Shown here piece by piece: positions 1 through 9,096 of a stretch of 64,000 bases of DNA. The position numbers and the translations under genes are program-made. Origin of the DNA: Acidovorax sp. Leaf160 (lineage in GTDB: Bacteria; Pseudomonadota; Gammaproteobacteria; Burkholderiales; Burkholderiaceae_C). Numbering within the stretch: position 1 is the stretch's first letter; each line of letters opens with the position of its first letter. Location of the stretch: positions 62,001 through 126,000 of the forward strand of contig NZ_LMOV01000027.1 of assembly GCF_001424265.1 (NCBI RefSeq), written 5' to 3'. The notes under the pieces were generated by a model. That model made no database searches. It had not been told where the DNA came from and was given only the letters and a program-made list of their open reading frames with translations.

Positions 1-1383
1 AAGGGCGACCTGTCGCTGCTGCCGCCGATCCCCGAACCCGTGCTGCCGGTGGCCGAGAGCGCCTGGGGCATCGTGGTGGCCGGCGTGGGCGGCACGGGCG
101 TGATCACCATCGGCTCGCTGCTGGGCATGGCCGCGCACCTGGACGGCAAGGGCGTGGTCACGCAGGACTCCGCCGGCCTCGCGCAAAAGGGCGGCGCCAC
201 CTGGAGCCACATCCAGATCGCCAACCGGCCCGACGCCATCTACACCACCAAGGTGGACACCGCCAAGGCCGACCTCATCATCGGCTGCGACCCCATCGTC
301 GCCGCCACCAAGACCACGCTGGCCGCCATGCAGCCCGGCCGCACGTACGTGGCGCTGAACACGCATGGCACGCCCTCGGCGTCCTTCGTGCACAACCCCG
401 ACTGGCAGTTCCCGGCCGGCAGCTGCGAAGCCGCCATTGCCGGCACCGTGGGGCAGGGCGGCATGGGCGCGTTCGACGCCGACCAGGTGGCCGTGCAGCT
501 GCTGGGCGACAGCATCTACACCAACCCGCTGATGCTGGGCTACGCCTGGCAGCAGGGCCGCGTGCCGCTGTCGCATGCCGCGCTGATGCGGGCGATGGAG
601 CTGAACGGCGTGCAGATCGAGAACAACCAGGCTGCCTTCGAATGGGGCCGCCGCTGCGCGCACGACCTGGCATCGGTGCAGGCGCTGTTCAAGGCCGCGC
701 AGGTCATCCAGTTCGTGAAGAAGCCCGGCCTGGCGGAAATGGTCGCCCGGCGCGTGGAGTTCCTCACCGCCTACCAGAACGCCGCCTATGCGGCCGAGTA
801 CCAGGCCTTCGTCGGCAAGGTGCAGGCGGCGGAAGCGCGGCTGGGCGCTTCGCCCGCCACGCGGCTGACCGAAGCCGTGGCCCGCTACCTCTTCAAGCTG
901 ATGGCGTACAAGGACGAGTACGAAGTCGCCCGGCTGCACACCGACGCCGCCTTCGCCGCGAAGATCGACGGCATGTTCGAGGGCGACTACCGCGTGGTGC
1001 ACCACCTGGCGCCGCCGCTCACGGCGAAGAAGAACGACAAGGGCGAGCTGGTCAAGCAGGCCTACGGCCCCTGGATGCGCCGCGCCTTCGCGGTGCTGGC
1101 CCGGCTCAAAGGCCTGCGCGGCACGGCGCTCGACCCGTTCGGCCGCACCGAGGAGCGCCGCACCGAGCGCGCGCTGATCGGCGAGTACCGCGCCGCCATC
1201 GACGAGGTGATCGCCGGGCTGACGGCCGACCGCCTGCCGCTGGCCGTGGAGATCGCCAGCCTGCCCGAAGGCATCCGCGGCTACGGCCACGTCAAGGAGC
1301 GCCACTTGAAGGCCGTGCGGCCGCAGTGGGCGGGGCTGATGGCGCGGTGGCGCAACCCGCAGGCCGAACGCCTGACGGCCTGA
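1..1383 (+). CDS. Indolepyruvate ferredoxin oxidoreductase family protein, 3' part (partial at window start)
   Basis: The frame is open from base 1, so the true start lies before the window; about 460 C-terminal residues are visible. The family oxidatively decarboxylates arylpyruvates such as indolepyruvate to the acyl-CoA with reduction of ferredoxin, in the cytoplasm. The visible part matches the IorB-like gamma domain (glycine-rich 'VVAGVGGTGVITIG' and 'DSAGLAQKGGATWSHIQI') followed by the alpha-helical C-terminal region found in fused proteobacterial IorAB proteins of about 1,150-1,200 residues. The thiamine diphosphate domain would be upstream and cannot be checked. The end carries a short run of CTGACGGC units around the stop. 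In many relatives queA-tgt precede yajC; here this gene does. Confident in family, not in exact substrate. Confidence 0.88.
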   Translation, partial: KGDLSLLPPIPEPVLPVAESAWGIVVAGVGGTGVITIGSLLGMAAHLDGKGVVTQDSAGLAQKGGATWSHIQIANRPDAIYTTKVDTAKADLIIGCDPIVAATKTTLAAMQPGRTYVALNTHGTPSASFVHNPDWQFPAGSCEAAIAGTVGQGGMGAFDADQVAVQLLGDSIYTNPLMLGYAWQQGRVPLSHAALMRAMELNGVQIENNQAAFEWGRRCAHDLASVQALFKAAQVIQFVKKPGLAEMVARRVEFLTAYQNAAYAAEYQAFVGKVQAAEARLGASPATRLTEAVARYLFKLMAYKDEYEVARLHTDAAFAAKIDGMFEGDYRVVHHLAPPLTAKKNDKGELVKQAYGPWMRRAFAVLARLKGLRGTALDPFGRTEERRTERALIGEYRAAIDEVIAGLTADRLPLAVEIASLPEGIRGYGHVKERHLKAVRPQWAGLMARWRNPQAERLTA

Positions 1384-1727
1384 CGGCCTGACGGCCTGAG
1401 CGCGCGGCCAGGATGGCCCGACCTGATCGGTAGCGGCGCCGCGAGGCCCGCGTACCGCCACGGCGCAGAGCGGTTCCGGTGCGTGGATCTGCCGGATTTG
1501 CTATTAAAATAATAGCAGAATGCGCTTGATCGACGGGCGCTGCAGGCTGTTCTGGCGAGAACTCTTTGCCCTGGCCGGTCGCCGTCCTGGCCAAAGCCCG
1601 GCAGGGCGCGGGTTAAGGCGGGCCCCTTTCGGCGGCGCCGAATACAATGGCTGGTTACGCCCGCCGAGCCGCGTTGGCCGCAGCGCGGGCGTCCGAATCG
1701 ACCCCTCACTCCGTGGAGCTTCCCGCC
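1384..1727. other. Intergenic region before yajC
   Basis: About 340 bases with no convincing gene. It holds one copy of the dispersed two-hairpin repeat (1498-1557) and, further on, a TACAAT hexamer at 1643-1648 that could be a -10 box for yajC. I could not find a matching -35 at the right spacing, so the promoter is only a suggestion. Confidence 0.5.
1498..1557 (+). repeat. Dispersed ~60-base two-hairpin repeat, copy 1
   Basis: Starts TTGCTATTAAAATAATAGC (arms GCTAT/ATAGC) and continues with a GCGCTT...GGCGCTGCAG segment and a TGTTCT end. The same layout recurs at 9574, 13989, 42752 and 49278. Intergenic, upstream of yajC. Confidence 0.75.
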
Positions 1728-2063
1728 GTGTTCATTTCTTCCGCCTTCGCCCAGACCGCCCCTGCCGCCACCGCCACCGGCGGCGGCCTGATGGGCTCGC
1801 TCACCGGCATGCTGCCGCTGGTGCTCATGTTCGTGGTGCTGTACTTCATCATGATCCGCCCCCAGATGAAGCGCCAGAAAGAACACCGCGCCATGATCGA
1901 AGCCATCGCCAAGGGCGACGAGGTGGCGACCTCCGGCGGCCTGCTGGGCCGCGTGTCGCGCCTCTCTGAAGGCTATCTGCACCTGGAGATCGCCTCGGGC
2001 GTGGAAGTGCAGGTTCAGCGCAGCGCCGTGGCGCAAGTGCTGCCCAAGGGCACGGTGAAGTAA
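1728..2063 (+). CDS. yajC: Preprotein translocase accessory subunit YajC
   Basis: Small inner-membrane partner of SecDF in the Sec holotranslocon. I start it at the GTG at 1728, giving 111 residues (normal for YajC) beginning with the characteristic 'FISSAFAQ' segment; a GGAG lies about 9 bases upstream. The open frame runs further upstream to 1647, but that 27-residue extension is not typical of the family. One membrane segment spans roughly residues 24-44, followed by the hallmark 'MIRPQMKRQKEHR' and the 'KGDEVATSGGLLGRV' soluble domain. It is followed by secD and secF, as in most proteobacteria. Confidence 0.93.
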   Translation: MFISSAFAQTAPAATATGGGLMGSLTGMLPLVLMFVVLYFIMIRPQMKRQKEHRAMIEAIAKGDEVATSGGLLGRVSRLSEGYLHLEIASGVEVQVQRSAVAQVLPKGTVK

Positions 2064-2067
2064 AGCA

Positions 2068-2190
2068 CAACCCCCTGAGCGGCTGCGCCGCTTCCCCCTT
2101 CTCTCATCACTGCGTGATGGGAAGGGGGACGGCGCCAGTGGCCTGGCAGAGCCAGTTCCACGGCGCCCGCTGGCAAGAGGGGGCTCGGCG
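2068..2190. repeat. Second repeat type: hairpin-rich CCCCCTGAGCGGC element between yajC and secD
   Basis: The 164-base yajC-secD gap is filled mainly by nested inverted repeats: GCGGC-TGC-GCCGC near 2078, CCCCCTTC...GAAGGGGG enclosing ATCAC-TGC-GTGAT near 2092-2128, then CGGCGCCAGTGG paired with CCACGGCGCC. I recall very similar CCCCCTGAG...CTTCCCCCT...GGGGGACGGCGCCAG elements in many Comamonadaceae genomes. That recollection is the basis for calling it a dispersed repeat; only one copy is in this window. It sits inside a transport operon and could attenuate or stabilise the transcript. Confidence 0.6.
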
Positions 2191-2227
2191 CACGCAGCGC
2201 CTGGATAACTGAGTAAAGAGCGCGATC

Positions 2228-4126
2228 ATGAACCGTTACCCGGTCTGGAAGTACGCGATCCTGGTGATCGTCCTGCTGGTGGGGGTGCTCTACACCCTGC
2301 CCAATTTCTTCGGTGAGGCGCCTGCGGTGCAGGTCTCGTCGGCCAAGGCGACTGTCAAGGTGGACACGGCCGTGCAGCAGCGCGTGGAAGCGGCGCTGAA
2401 GGCGGCGGGCGTCACCGCCGACCAGATCGTGCTGGAAGGCAACTCGGTGCGCGCGCGCTTCGACACGCCCGACAACCAGCTCAAGGCCAAGGACGCCATC
2501 CAGCGCGCCCTGGTCCCCGACGCGAACGATCCGCCCTACATCGTGGCGCTGAACCTGGTGTCGCGCTCGCCCGCCTGGCTGACCGCGCTGCACGCGCGCC
2601 CCATGTATCTGGGACTGGACCTGCGCGGCGGCGTGCACTTCATGCTGCAGGTGGACATGCAGGCCGCGCTGACCAAGCGGGCCGAGTCGCTTGCCGGCGA
2701 CCTGCGCACCACCATGCGCGACAAGAACATCCGCCATGGCGGCATCAGCCGCGACGGCCAGACGGTGGACATCCGCGTGCGCGACGAAGCCACGCTCACG
2801 GCCGCGCGCAACCTGGTCTCCGACCAGTTCCAGGACCTGCAGACCACCAGCACGCCGGACGGCAGCGGCTTCTTGCTGCGCGCCACCATCAAGCCCGAAG
2901 CGGTGCGCAAGGTGCAGGAGCAGGCGCTCAAGCAGAACATGACCACGCTGCACAACCGGATCAACGAACTCGGCGTGGCCGAGCCGGTGATCCAGCAGCA
3001 GGGCCTGGACCGCATCGTCGTGCAGCTGCCCGGCGTGCAGGACACGGCCAAGGCCAAGGACATCCTGGGCCGCACCGCCACGCTGGAAGTGCGCATGGTG
3101 GACGAGGGCGCCGATGCGCGCTCCGCCGAAATGGGCTCCGGCCCCGTGCCGTTCGGCTCCGAGAAGTACCTGGACCGCAACGGCCAGCCGATCATCGTCA
3201 AGAAGCAGGTCATCCTGACCGGCGAGAACCTGACCGACGCGCAACCCGGCTTCGACGGCCAGACGCAGGAAGCCACCGTCAACCTGACGCTCGACGCCAA
3301 GGGCTCGCGCATCTTCCGCGACGTCACGCGCGAGAGCATCGGCAAGCGCATGGCCATCGTGCTGTTCGAAAAGGGCAAGGGCGAAGTCGTCACCGCGCCG
3401 GTCATCCGCAGCGAGATCGGCGGGGGCCGCGTGCAGATCTCCGGCCGCATGACCACGGCGGAAGCCAACGACACCTCGCTGCTGCTGCGCGCCGGCTCGC
3501 TGGCCGCGCCGATGGAAATCATCGAGGAATACACCATCGGCCCGAGCCTGGGCGAAGACAACATCCAGCGCGGCATCCACAGCGTGGTCTGGGGCTTCGT
3601 CGCCATCTCGGTGTTCATGTGCATCTACTACGCGCTCTTCGGCGTGATCTCGTCCATCGCCCTGTCGGTGAACGTGCTGCTGCTGCTGGCCATCCTGTCG
3701 ATGCTGCAGGCCACGCTGACGCTGCCCGGCATCGCCGCGCTGGCGCTGGCGCTGGGCGTCGCCATCGACTCCAACGTGCTGATCAACGAGCGCATCCGCG
3801 AAGAACTGCGGGCCGGCGTGGCGCCGCAGGCGGCCATCCATGCGGGCTACGAGCGCGCCTGGGCGACCATCCTCGACTCCAACGTCACCACCCTGATCGC
3901 CGGCCTGGCGCTGCTGGCCTTCGGTTCCGGCCCGGTGCGCGGCTTCGCCGTGGTGCACTGCATCGGCATCCTGACCAGCATGTTCTCGGCCGTGTTCTTC
4001 TCGCGCGGCCTGGTGAACCTCTGGTATGGCCGCAAGAAGAAGCTCAAGAGCGTGTCCATCGGCCAGGTGTGGAAGCCGGCGTCCGATGCGGTTCCTGGCA
4101 CCGGCACCGTTGCCAAGAACGTCTGA
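2228..4126 (+). CDS. secD: Protein translocase subunit SecD
   Basis: Inner-membrane subunit that with SecF uses the proton gradient to pull proteins out of the SecYEG channel on the periplasmic side. 632 residues, normal for proteobacterial SecD. N-terminal membrane helix at about residues 8-28, the conserved 'YLGLDLRGGVHFML' motif near residue 126, a large periplasmic domain, then a C-terminal block of five membrane helices from about residue 450 with the RND-type 'GVAIDSNVLINERIREE' signature. secF starts 12 bases after the stop, so the two are co-transcribed. ATG start; the stretch just before it (GAGTAAAGAG) is a poor ribosome site. Confidence 0.97.
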   Translation: MNRYPVWKYAILVIVLLVGVLYTLPNFFGEAPAVQVSSAKATVKVDTAVQQRVEAALKAAGVTADQIVLEGNSVRARFDTPDNQLKAKDAIQRALVPDANDPPYIVALNLVSRSPAWLTALHARPMYLGLDLRGGVHFMLQVDMQAALTKRAESLAGDLRTTMRDKNIRHGGISRDGQTVDIRVRDEATLTAARNLVSDQFQDLQTTSTPDGSGFLLRATIKPEAVRKVQEQALKQNMTTLHNRINELGVAEPVIQQQGLDRIVVQLPGVQDTAKAKDILGRTATLEVRMVDEGADARSAEMGSGPVPFGSEKYLDRNGQPIIVKKQVILTGENLTDAQPGFDGQTQEATVNLTLDAKGSRIFRDVTRESIGKRMAIVLFEKGKGEVVTAPVIRSEIGGGRVQISGRMTTAEANDTSLLLRAGSLAAPMEIIEEYTIGPSLGEDNIQRGIHSVVWGFVAISVFMCIYYALFGVISSIALSVNVLLLLAILSMLQATLTLPGIAALALALGVAIDSNVLINERIREELRAGVAPQAAIHAGYERAWATILDSNVTTLIAGLALLAFGSGPVRGFAVVHCIGILTSMFSAVFFSRGLVNLWYGRKKKLKSVSIGQVWKPASDAVPGTGTVAKNV

Positions 4127-4138
4127 GGGAGCAGATCC

Positions 4139-5092
4139 ATGGAATTTTTCCGCATCAAAAAAGACATCCCGTTCATGAAGTACGCGTTGGTCCTCAACGC
4201 GATTTCCTTCCTGACGTTCGCACTGGCGGTGTTCTTCCTGGTCACCCGCGGGCTGCACCTGTCGGTGGAGTTCACCGGCGGCACGGTGATGGAGGTGGCC
4301 TACACGCAGACCGCCGACATCGGCAAGGTGCGCGACACGGTCACCAAGCTGGGCTATCCGGAAGTCATCGTGCAGAACTTCGGCACATCGCGCGACGTGA
4401 TGATCCGCCTGCCGGTGCAAAAGGGCGTCACCTCCGCCCAGCAGAGCGAGCAGGTGCTGGGCGCCCTGAAGGCGGCCGACCCCGATGTGACGCTGCGCCG
4501 CACCGAATTCGTCGGCCCGCAGGTGGGCGAGGAACTGGTGCACGGCGGCCTGATGGCCCTGGGCGTGGTGGTGCTGGGCATCGTGATCTACCTGGCCTTC
4601 CGCTTCGAATGGAAGTTCGGCGTGGCGGCGGTGATCGCCAACCTGCACGACGTGGTCATCATCCTGGGCTTCTTCGCGTTCTTCCAGTGGGAGTTCTCGC
4701 TCGCCGTGCTGGCGGGCGTGCTGGCGGTGCTGGGGTATTCGGTCAACGAATCCGTCGTGATCTTCGACCGGATCCGCGAGGCCTTCCGCAAGTACCGCAA
4801 GATGAACACGCACGAGGTGATCGACCACGCCATCACCAGCACGATGAGCCGCACCATCATCACCCACGCCTCGACCGAGGCGGTGGTGCTGTCGATGTTC
4901 TTCTTCGGCGGCCCGAGCCTGCACTACTTCGCGCTGGCGCTGACCATCGGCATCCTGTTCGGCATCTACTCGTCGGTGTTCGTGGCTGCGGCCATCGCCA
5001 TGTGGCTGGGCGTGAAGCGCGAAGACCTGGTGAAGACACCGGCGCGCAAGGAAGGCGACCCGAACGATCCGAACGCCGGCGCGGCGGTCTGA
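4139..5092 (+). CDS. secF: Protein translocase subunit SecF
   Basis: Partner of SecD in proton-driven late translocation and membrane protein release. 317 residues. First membrane helix at about residues 15-35, then the SecF signature 'SVEFTGGTVMEV' near residue 42, a short periplasmic domain, and five helices from about residue 140 with 'GYSVNESVVIFDRIRE'. Ribosome site GAGGGAG lies about 6 bases before the ATG. Last gene of the yajC-secD-secF set; no clear hairpin terminator follows. Confidence 0.97.
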   Translation: MEFFRIKKDIPFMKYALVLNAISFLTFALAVFFLVTRGLHLSVEFTGGTVMEVAYTQTADIGKVRDTVTKLGYPEVIVQNFGTSRDVMIRLPVQKGVTSAQQSEQVLGALKAADPDVTLRRTEFVGPQVGEELVHGGLMALGVVVLGIVIYLAFRFEWKFGVAAVIANLHDVVIILGFFAFFQWEFSLAVLAGVLAVLGYSVNESVVIFDRIREAFRKYRKMNTHEVIDHAITSTMSRTIITHASTEAVVLSMFFFGGPSLHYFALALTIGILFGIYSSVFVAAAIAMWLGVKREDLVKTPARKEGDPNDPNAGAAV

Positions 5093-5259
5093 CCTTTTCC
5101 CGTTCTTCCCCAGTGACCGTGCTCGCCCAGCCCTCGTGGGCGTGCCGGTCCAGCGGCCGCGCCGCACCCGGCCGGCGCGCGCCGCTGAGCCGGCATTCCG
5201 CGTGCGAGGGTTCACCACGCTTTCGGCCGCGCGGCCCGCGCGACTAAGATCGAACGCGT

Positions 5260-7644
5260 ATGCCCGCCGCCACGTCGCCTCCCGTCCCGCCACGCCGCCT
5301 GACCCGTCTGGCACGGCACCGGTTCGCGGAGGGTCTGTGCGCCGGGCTGGCGGCGCTCGACCGGCGGCTGCTCGAATTCTTCAACGAGATGCCCTCCCTC
5401 ACGGCCTCCCAGGCCGTGGTGCAGAACCACCGCGAGGCGGGCAGGCGCTACCAGCTCTTCCGTGCGAAATGGATCGAGGGGCTGGCGCTGGCCTGGCGCA
5501 GCAGCCTGGCGCCGCTGGTCACCACCTCGTCCGGCCCCCTGTCTTTCGCCCCTGACAGCCTGGAGCTGGTCAGCGACGATGTGGTCGAGAACAAGATTTT
5601 CGCCTCGCGCATGGCGCTGGTCGTGGCGGAACATGCCGGCAGCCACTACGACATGCTGCGCCAGCTCGTCCTGCAGCTGGAGGGGCAGGAGCCGGACGCC
5701 CACGACATCCTGCGGGCCGACGTGCTGTGCCTCGCCGTGCTGGACCAGTGGGTGCACGTAGGCCTGCCGCGGGCGGACCTGCAACTGGTCCTGGACCCGC
5801 TGCAAAAGGGGCTGTCGGAACTGCTGCAGGCACAGTGCCAGGAGACCGTGGCCTTTCTCAACGCCCAGGGCGTGCATGCGGACGGCGACCTGCGCGCCCG
5901 CGTGCGCCGCGCGCCCGAGGCACCCGCCACCGGCGCAGCCCCGATGGCGCCGCCGCAGTCCGCGGCGGGGGGGCTCGCCAGCCAGATGCTGGCGGCCTCG
6001 CGGGAGGCCATCGCCGCGCGGCGTTCCGGGTACAGCCAGGCGAGCGCGCTGGGCGGGCAGGTGCCGGGCTCGTTCGCGACGCCGCTGGTGCGGGCGCGAC
6101 AGCGTGCCCAGGGCGTGATGAGCCAGCTGCGCCGGCTGCTGATCCAGCCCGGCACAGGGATCGACCCTGCGGCCTTCGGCGCGGTGGCCGCGCCCGGCGC
6201 CACCCGGCCGGCCGGGGTGGCCGGCGGCGCCCTGGCCACACCCGCCTCGGCGGCGCTGGCGCAGGCGCTCGCCGCGCAGCGCATGCAGGCCGACAGCTAC
6301 TACGGCGGCGGTGGCGGTGGCACCCTGGTGCCCGATGACAGCCCGGTCGCCGTGGTGCGGCTGGCGGGCGAGGTGCGCGAGCGCTCGGCGGAGCTGAAGA
6401 AAAAAGCCGGCACGCCCAGCGAAAAGGCGATCATCGAAGTGGTGGCGCTGATGTTCCAGAGCATCCTGAGCGAGGACCGCATTCCGCCGTCGGTGCGGGT
6501 CTGGTTCGCCCGGCTGCAGGTGCCGGTGCTGCGCGTGGCGCTGGCCGAGCCCGAATTCTTCAGCAACCTCAGCCATCCCGCGCGGCAGCTGATCGACCGC
6601 ATGGGCGCCGTGGTGCTGGGCTTCGACGCTTCGGCCATCAGCGGCAGCGCCATGGAGGCCGAGATCCGCCGCGTGGTGCAGGTGATCGAGCAGTATCCCG
6701 AAACCGGCCAGCGCGTGTTCCAGCTGGTGTATGACGAATTCGAGAAGTTCCTCTCCCGGTTCCTGACCGAGAAGCAGACCACCGCCCGGCTGGTCACCGT
6801 TGCGCAGCAGGTCGAGCAGAAGGAGGCGCTGGCGATCCAGTACACCATCGAGCTGCGCACCATGCTCAAGGACATGCCGGTGCGCGACGAGCTCCGCGAA
6901 TTCCTGTTCAAGACCTGGGCCGAGGTCCTGGCGATGTCGGCCGTGCGCGATGGCCCGCAGCATGCCGACACGACCGTGCTCAAGCAGACGGCGGCCGACC
7001 TGGTGTGGGCCGCCAGCGCCAAGCCGCAGCGCTCGGACCGCGCCAAGGTCATTCAGGCGCTGCCCTCGCTGCTGCAGCACGTGCGGCGCGGGCTGGCGCT
7101 GATCGGCACGCACGGCGAGGCGCAGGACGCACAGGTGAAGGTGCTGACCGACACGCTCACCGACGCCTTCCTCTCCAAGACGGCCTCCATCCCGCAGGTG
7201 CAGATCGACGCCATCGCGCGTCGGCTGGCGCACTTGGAGGACTACCTCACCGATGCCACGCTCGGCGAGATGCCGCTCAACACCGACAGCATCGAGATGC
7301 TGCTGGGCATCGATGCGTCGTCGATCCATGTGATGGCGGACAACGGCACGGCGGTGCAGCCCGAGATGCTGGCCTGGGCGCATCAGCTGCCGCTCGGCAA
7401 CTGGTACACGCTGGACCACAGCGGCGTGTCGGCCCAGGTGCAGTACATCTGGCAGAGCGAGCGCAAGCAGCTGCACCTGTTCGCCACCACCGATGGCAGC
7501 AGCTACCTGCTGCAACTGCAACGGCTGGGCGCCTATCTGCAGGCCGGCCTGCTGGTGGGGCAGGACGACGAAGGCATCACCACCCGCGCCACGCGCGACG
7601 CGCTGGCCAAGATCGACGCGAACCCGGAGCGCCTGCTGAGCTGA
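5260..7644 (+). CDS. DUF1631 family protein
   Basis: 794 residues, mostly helical, no signal peptide or membrane helix, so probably cytoplasmic. The whole length resembles the DUF1631 family of beta- and gammaproteobacteria (sometimes mislabelled thymidine phosphorylase). The function is not established. An N-terminal helical region (1-210) is followed by a low-complexity Ala/Pro/Gly stretch with a GGGGGG run near 350, the conserved core (about 360-670), and a C-terminal beta-rich segment ('WYTLDHSGVSAQVQYIW'). The start codon follows a TAAGAT hexamer (5245-5250) by nine bases and no ribosome site is visible, so a leaderless message is possible. Converges on the Bug receptor gene. Confidence 0.85.
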   Translation: MPAATSPPVPPRRLTRLARHRFAEGLCAGLAALDRRLLEFFNEMPSLTASQAVVQNHREAGRRYQLFRAKWIEGLALAWRSSLAPLVTTSSGPLSFAPDSLELVSDDVVENKIFASRMALVVAEHAGSHYDMLRQLVLQLEGQEPDAHDILRADVLCLAVLDQWVHVGLPRADLQLVLDPLQKGLSELLQAQCQETVAFLNAQGVHADGDLRARVRRAPEAPATGAAPMAPPQSAAGGLASQMLAASREAIAARRSGYSQASALGGQVPGSFATPLVRARQRAQGVMSQLRRLLIQPGTGIDPAAFGAVAAPGATRPAGVAGGALATPASAALAQALAAQRMQADSYYGGGGGGTLVPDDSPVAVVRLAGEVRERSAELKKKAGTPSEKAIIEVVALMFQSILSEDRIPPSVRVWFARLQVPVLRVALAEPEFFSNLSHPARQLIDRMGAVVLGFDASAISGSAMEAEIRRVVQVIEQYPETGQRVFQLVYDEFEKFLSRFLTEKQTTARLVTVAQQVEQKEALAIQYTIELRTMLKDMPVRDELREFLFKTWAEVLAMSAVRDGPQHADTTVLKQTAADLVWAASAKPQRSDRAKVIQALPSLLQHVRRGLALIGTHGEAQDAQVKVLTDTLTDAFLSKTASIPQVQIDAIARRLAHLEDYLTDATLGEMPLNTDSIEMLLGIDASSIHVMADNGTAVQPEMLAWAHQLPLGNWYTLDHSGVSAQVQYIWQSERKQLHLFATTDGSSYLLQLQRLGAYLQAGLLVGQDDEGITTRATRDALAKIDANPERLLS

Positions 7645-7679
7645 GCTGAGCGGGTTCGCGGCGCGACGGCCGTTCGCCG

Positions 7680-8657
7680 CTACTGCTTCGGAATGCCGGT
7701 CCGGTCGATCACACCGCTCCAGCGGCGGATCTCGCCCGCCAGCAGCGTGGCCAGCTCGGCCGGCGTGCCGCCCCGGGGCTCCACGCCCAGCCCCTGCAGC
7801 TGCCGCCGCAGCGCAGGCCGGGCCAGCGCGGCCTGGACTTCCCGGTTCAGGCGGGCGATCACCTCCGGCGGGGTGCGGGCCGGTGCCGCCAGGGCGTTCC
7901 ATGAAGCCACGTCGAAGCCCCGGGCCGCGGCATCGCTTTCGGCCACGGTCGGAACCTCGGGCAGCGACGCAAAGCGGCGTGCGCCCATCACCGCCAGCGC
8001 GCGCAACGCCTTGCCGGTCACCTGCGGCATCACCGGCGCGAGGATCTCCACCGCCGCATCGACCTGGCCGCCCCGCAGCGCGGTGACCACGGCGGGCGTG
8101 CCGTTGAAGGGCACCACCTGCACTTCGATGCCCAGCGTGCTCTTGAGCCATTCGGCCGCCAGCTGCTGCGTGCTGCCGATCTGGACGGTGCCGACGTTGA
8201 GCTGGCCGGGCCGGGCCCTGGCCTCCGCGATCAGCGCCTGCAGCGAGGCCAGCCGGCTGTTCGCCGCCACCAGCACCGCCAGATCGAACGTGCCCAGCGT
8301 GGAAATGGGTGCGAAATCCTTCAGGGTGTCGTAGGGCAGCGTGGCGAAGAGGCCGGCGCTCACCGCCGTGCCGTTGGACATCAGCAGCAGGGTGTGGCCG
8401 TCCGGCGGGGCCGTGGCGACTGCGGTGGCGGCGACCACGCCGCCGGCGCCGGGTTTGTTGTCCACCACGATGCTCTGGCCCATCGAGGCGGCCATGGCCT
8501 GCGCCACGCTGCGCACCGTCAGGTCGGCCACGCCGCCCGGGCCGAACGGCACCACGATGCGGATCGGCCGCGAGGACAGGGGTTGGGCCCAGGTGGGCCG
8601 GGAAGCCAGGGCCAACCCCAGCAGGGCGCCGCAGGCCTGGCGTCTTTGAATGTGCAT
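7680..8657 (-). CDS. Bug family (TctC-like) tripartite tricarboxylate transporter receptor
   Basis: Periplasmic solute-binding protein of the Bug family, which binds organic acids. 325 residues when started at the ATG at 8657, where a signal peptide begins ('MHIQRRQACGALLGLALA...TWAQ'); the frame stays open further upstream without signal features. Family motifs: 'IRIVVPFGPGGVADLTVR', 'VVDNKPGAGG', 'YDTLKDFAPIS', and 'VVPFNGTPAVVTALRGGQVDA'. Bug proteins are greatly expanded in Burkholderiales and usually lack adjacent permease genes; none is adjacent here either. Ligand unknown. Its 5' region contains a pentanucleotide tandem repeat. Confidence 0.9.
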   Translation of the reverse strand: MHIQRRQACGALLGLALASRPTWAQPLSSRPIRIVVPFGPGGVADLTVRSVAQAMAASMGQSIVVDNKPGAGGVVAATAVATAPPDGHTLLLMSNGTAVSAGLFATLPYDTLKDFAPISTLGTFDLAVLVAANSRLASLQALIAEARARPGQLNVGTVQIGSTQQLAAEWLKSTLGIEVQVVPFNGTPAVVTALRGGQVDAAVEILAPVMPQVTGKALRALAVMGARRFASLPEVPTVAESDAAARGFDVASWNALAAPARTPPEVIARLNREVQAALARPALRRQLQGLGVEPRGGTPAELATLLAGEIRRWSGVIDRTGIPKQ

Positions 8658-9096
8658 GGAAGAAAGCCCTCGGGGTCGCGGCACGGTCGGTGAAGAAAGC
8701 TCCGTTCGGGCTGGACAGGTCTGCGCCAGGGCCGGCCGCGGACCGGCACGCCGGCAGGCCAGCGCAGCGACATCGGCGGGGCCGGCTGGCACTGGGGTTG
8801 CAGCGCCGAAGTGGAGATGGAGACGGACAGCGGAAACAAGGAGCGCCGGCCGATGTCAGCCGCACTATGCCGGCGCCCTGCGGGCCTGGCTAGCACCACC
8901 CCGCGCTGGCTGTTATGCCGCAGCGGCATGGCATGGCATGGCATGGCATGGCATGGCATGGCTGGCTGGCTTGGTCCGGCTGTGGCGGGGCTGCACGCAG
9001 CACCGCGCCGCGTGCACCTGCGCAAGCGCGAAGCGGCGTGCTCGCAGGTCCGCACCACCACTCCGGCCATCGCTGCCGCCTGCGCGAGGCCTGACC
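8658..9096. other. Intergenic region between Bug gene and recX
   Basis: About 440 bases without a supported gene. It is the upstream region of the minus-strand Bug gene and lies downstream of recX. The only clear structure is the GGCAT tandem repeat at 8925-8959. Open frames across it have no family features and look like high-GC shadows. Confidence 0.6.
8925..8959. repeat. Pentanucleotide tandem repeat (GGCAT)x7
   Basis: Seven perfect GGCAT units in a row, followed by a GGCT-type run (GGCTGGCTGGCTT). The unit is not a multiple of three and the site is non-coding, about 270 bases upstream of the Bug gene start. Confidence 0.9.

Noticed and set aside
1643-1648. TACAAT as a firm yajC promoter
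   Set aside because: Nearest TTAAGG-like -35 is 24 bases away; kept only as a suggestion.
2015-5314. Long open frame (about 1,100 codons) antisense to secD and secF
   Set aside because: His/Gln/Arg/Ala-rich translation without any family feature, mirrored by two certain genes. Typical of GC-rich DNA.
5212-8865. Long minus-strand frame across the DUF1631 and Bug genes
   Set aside because: Low-complexity shadow of real genes; no start region, signal or domain.
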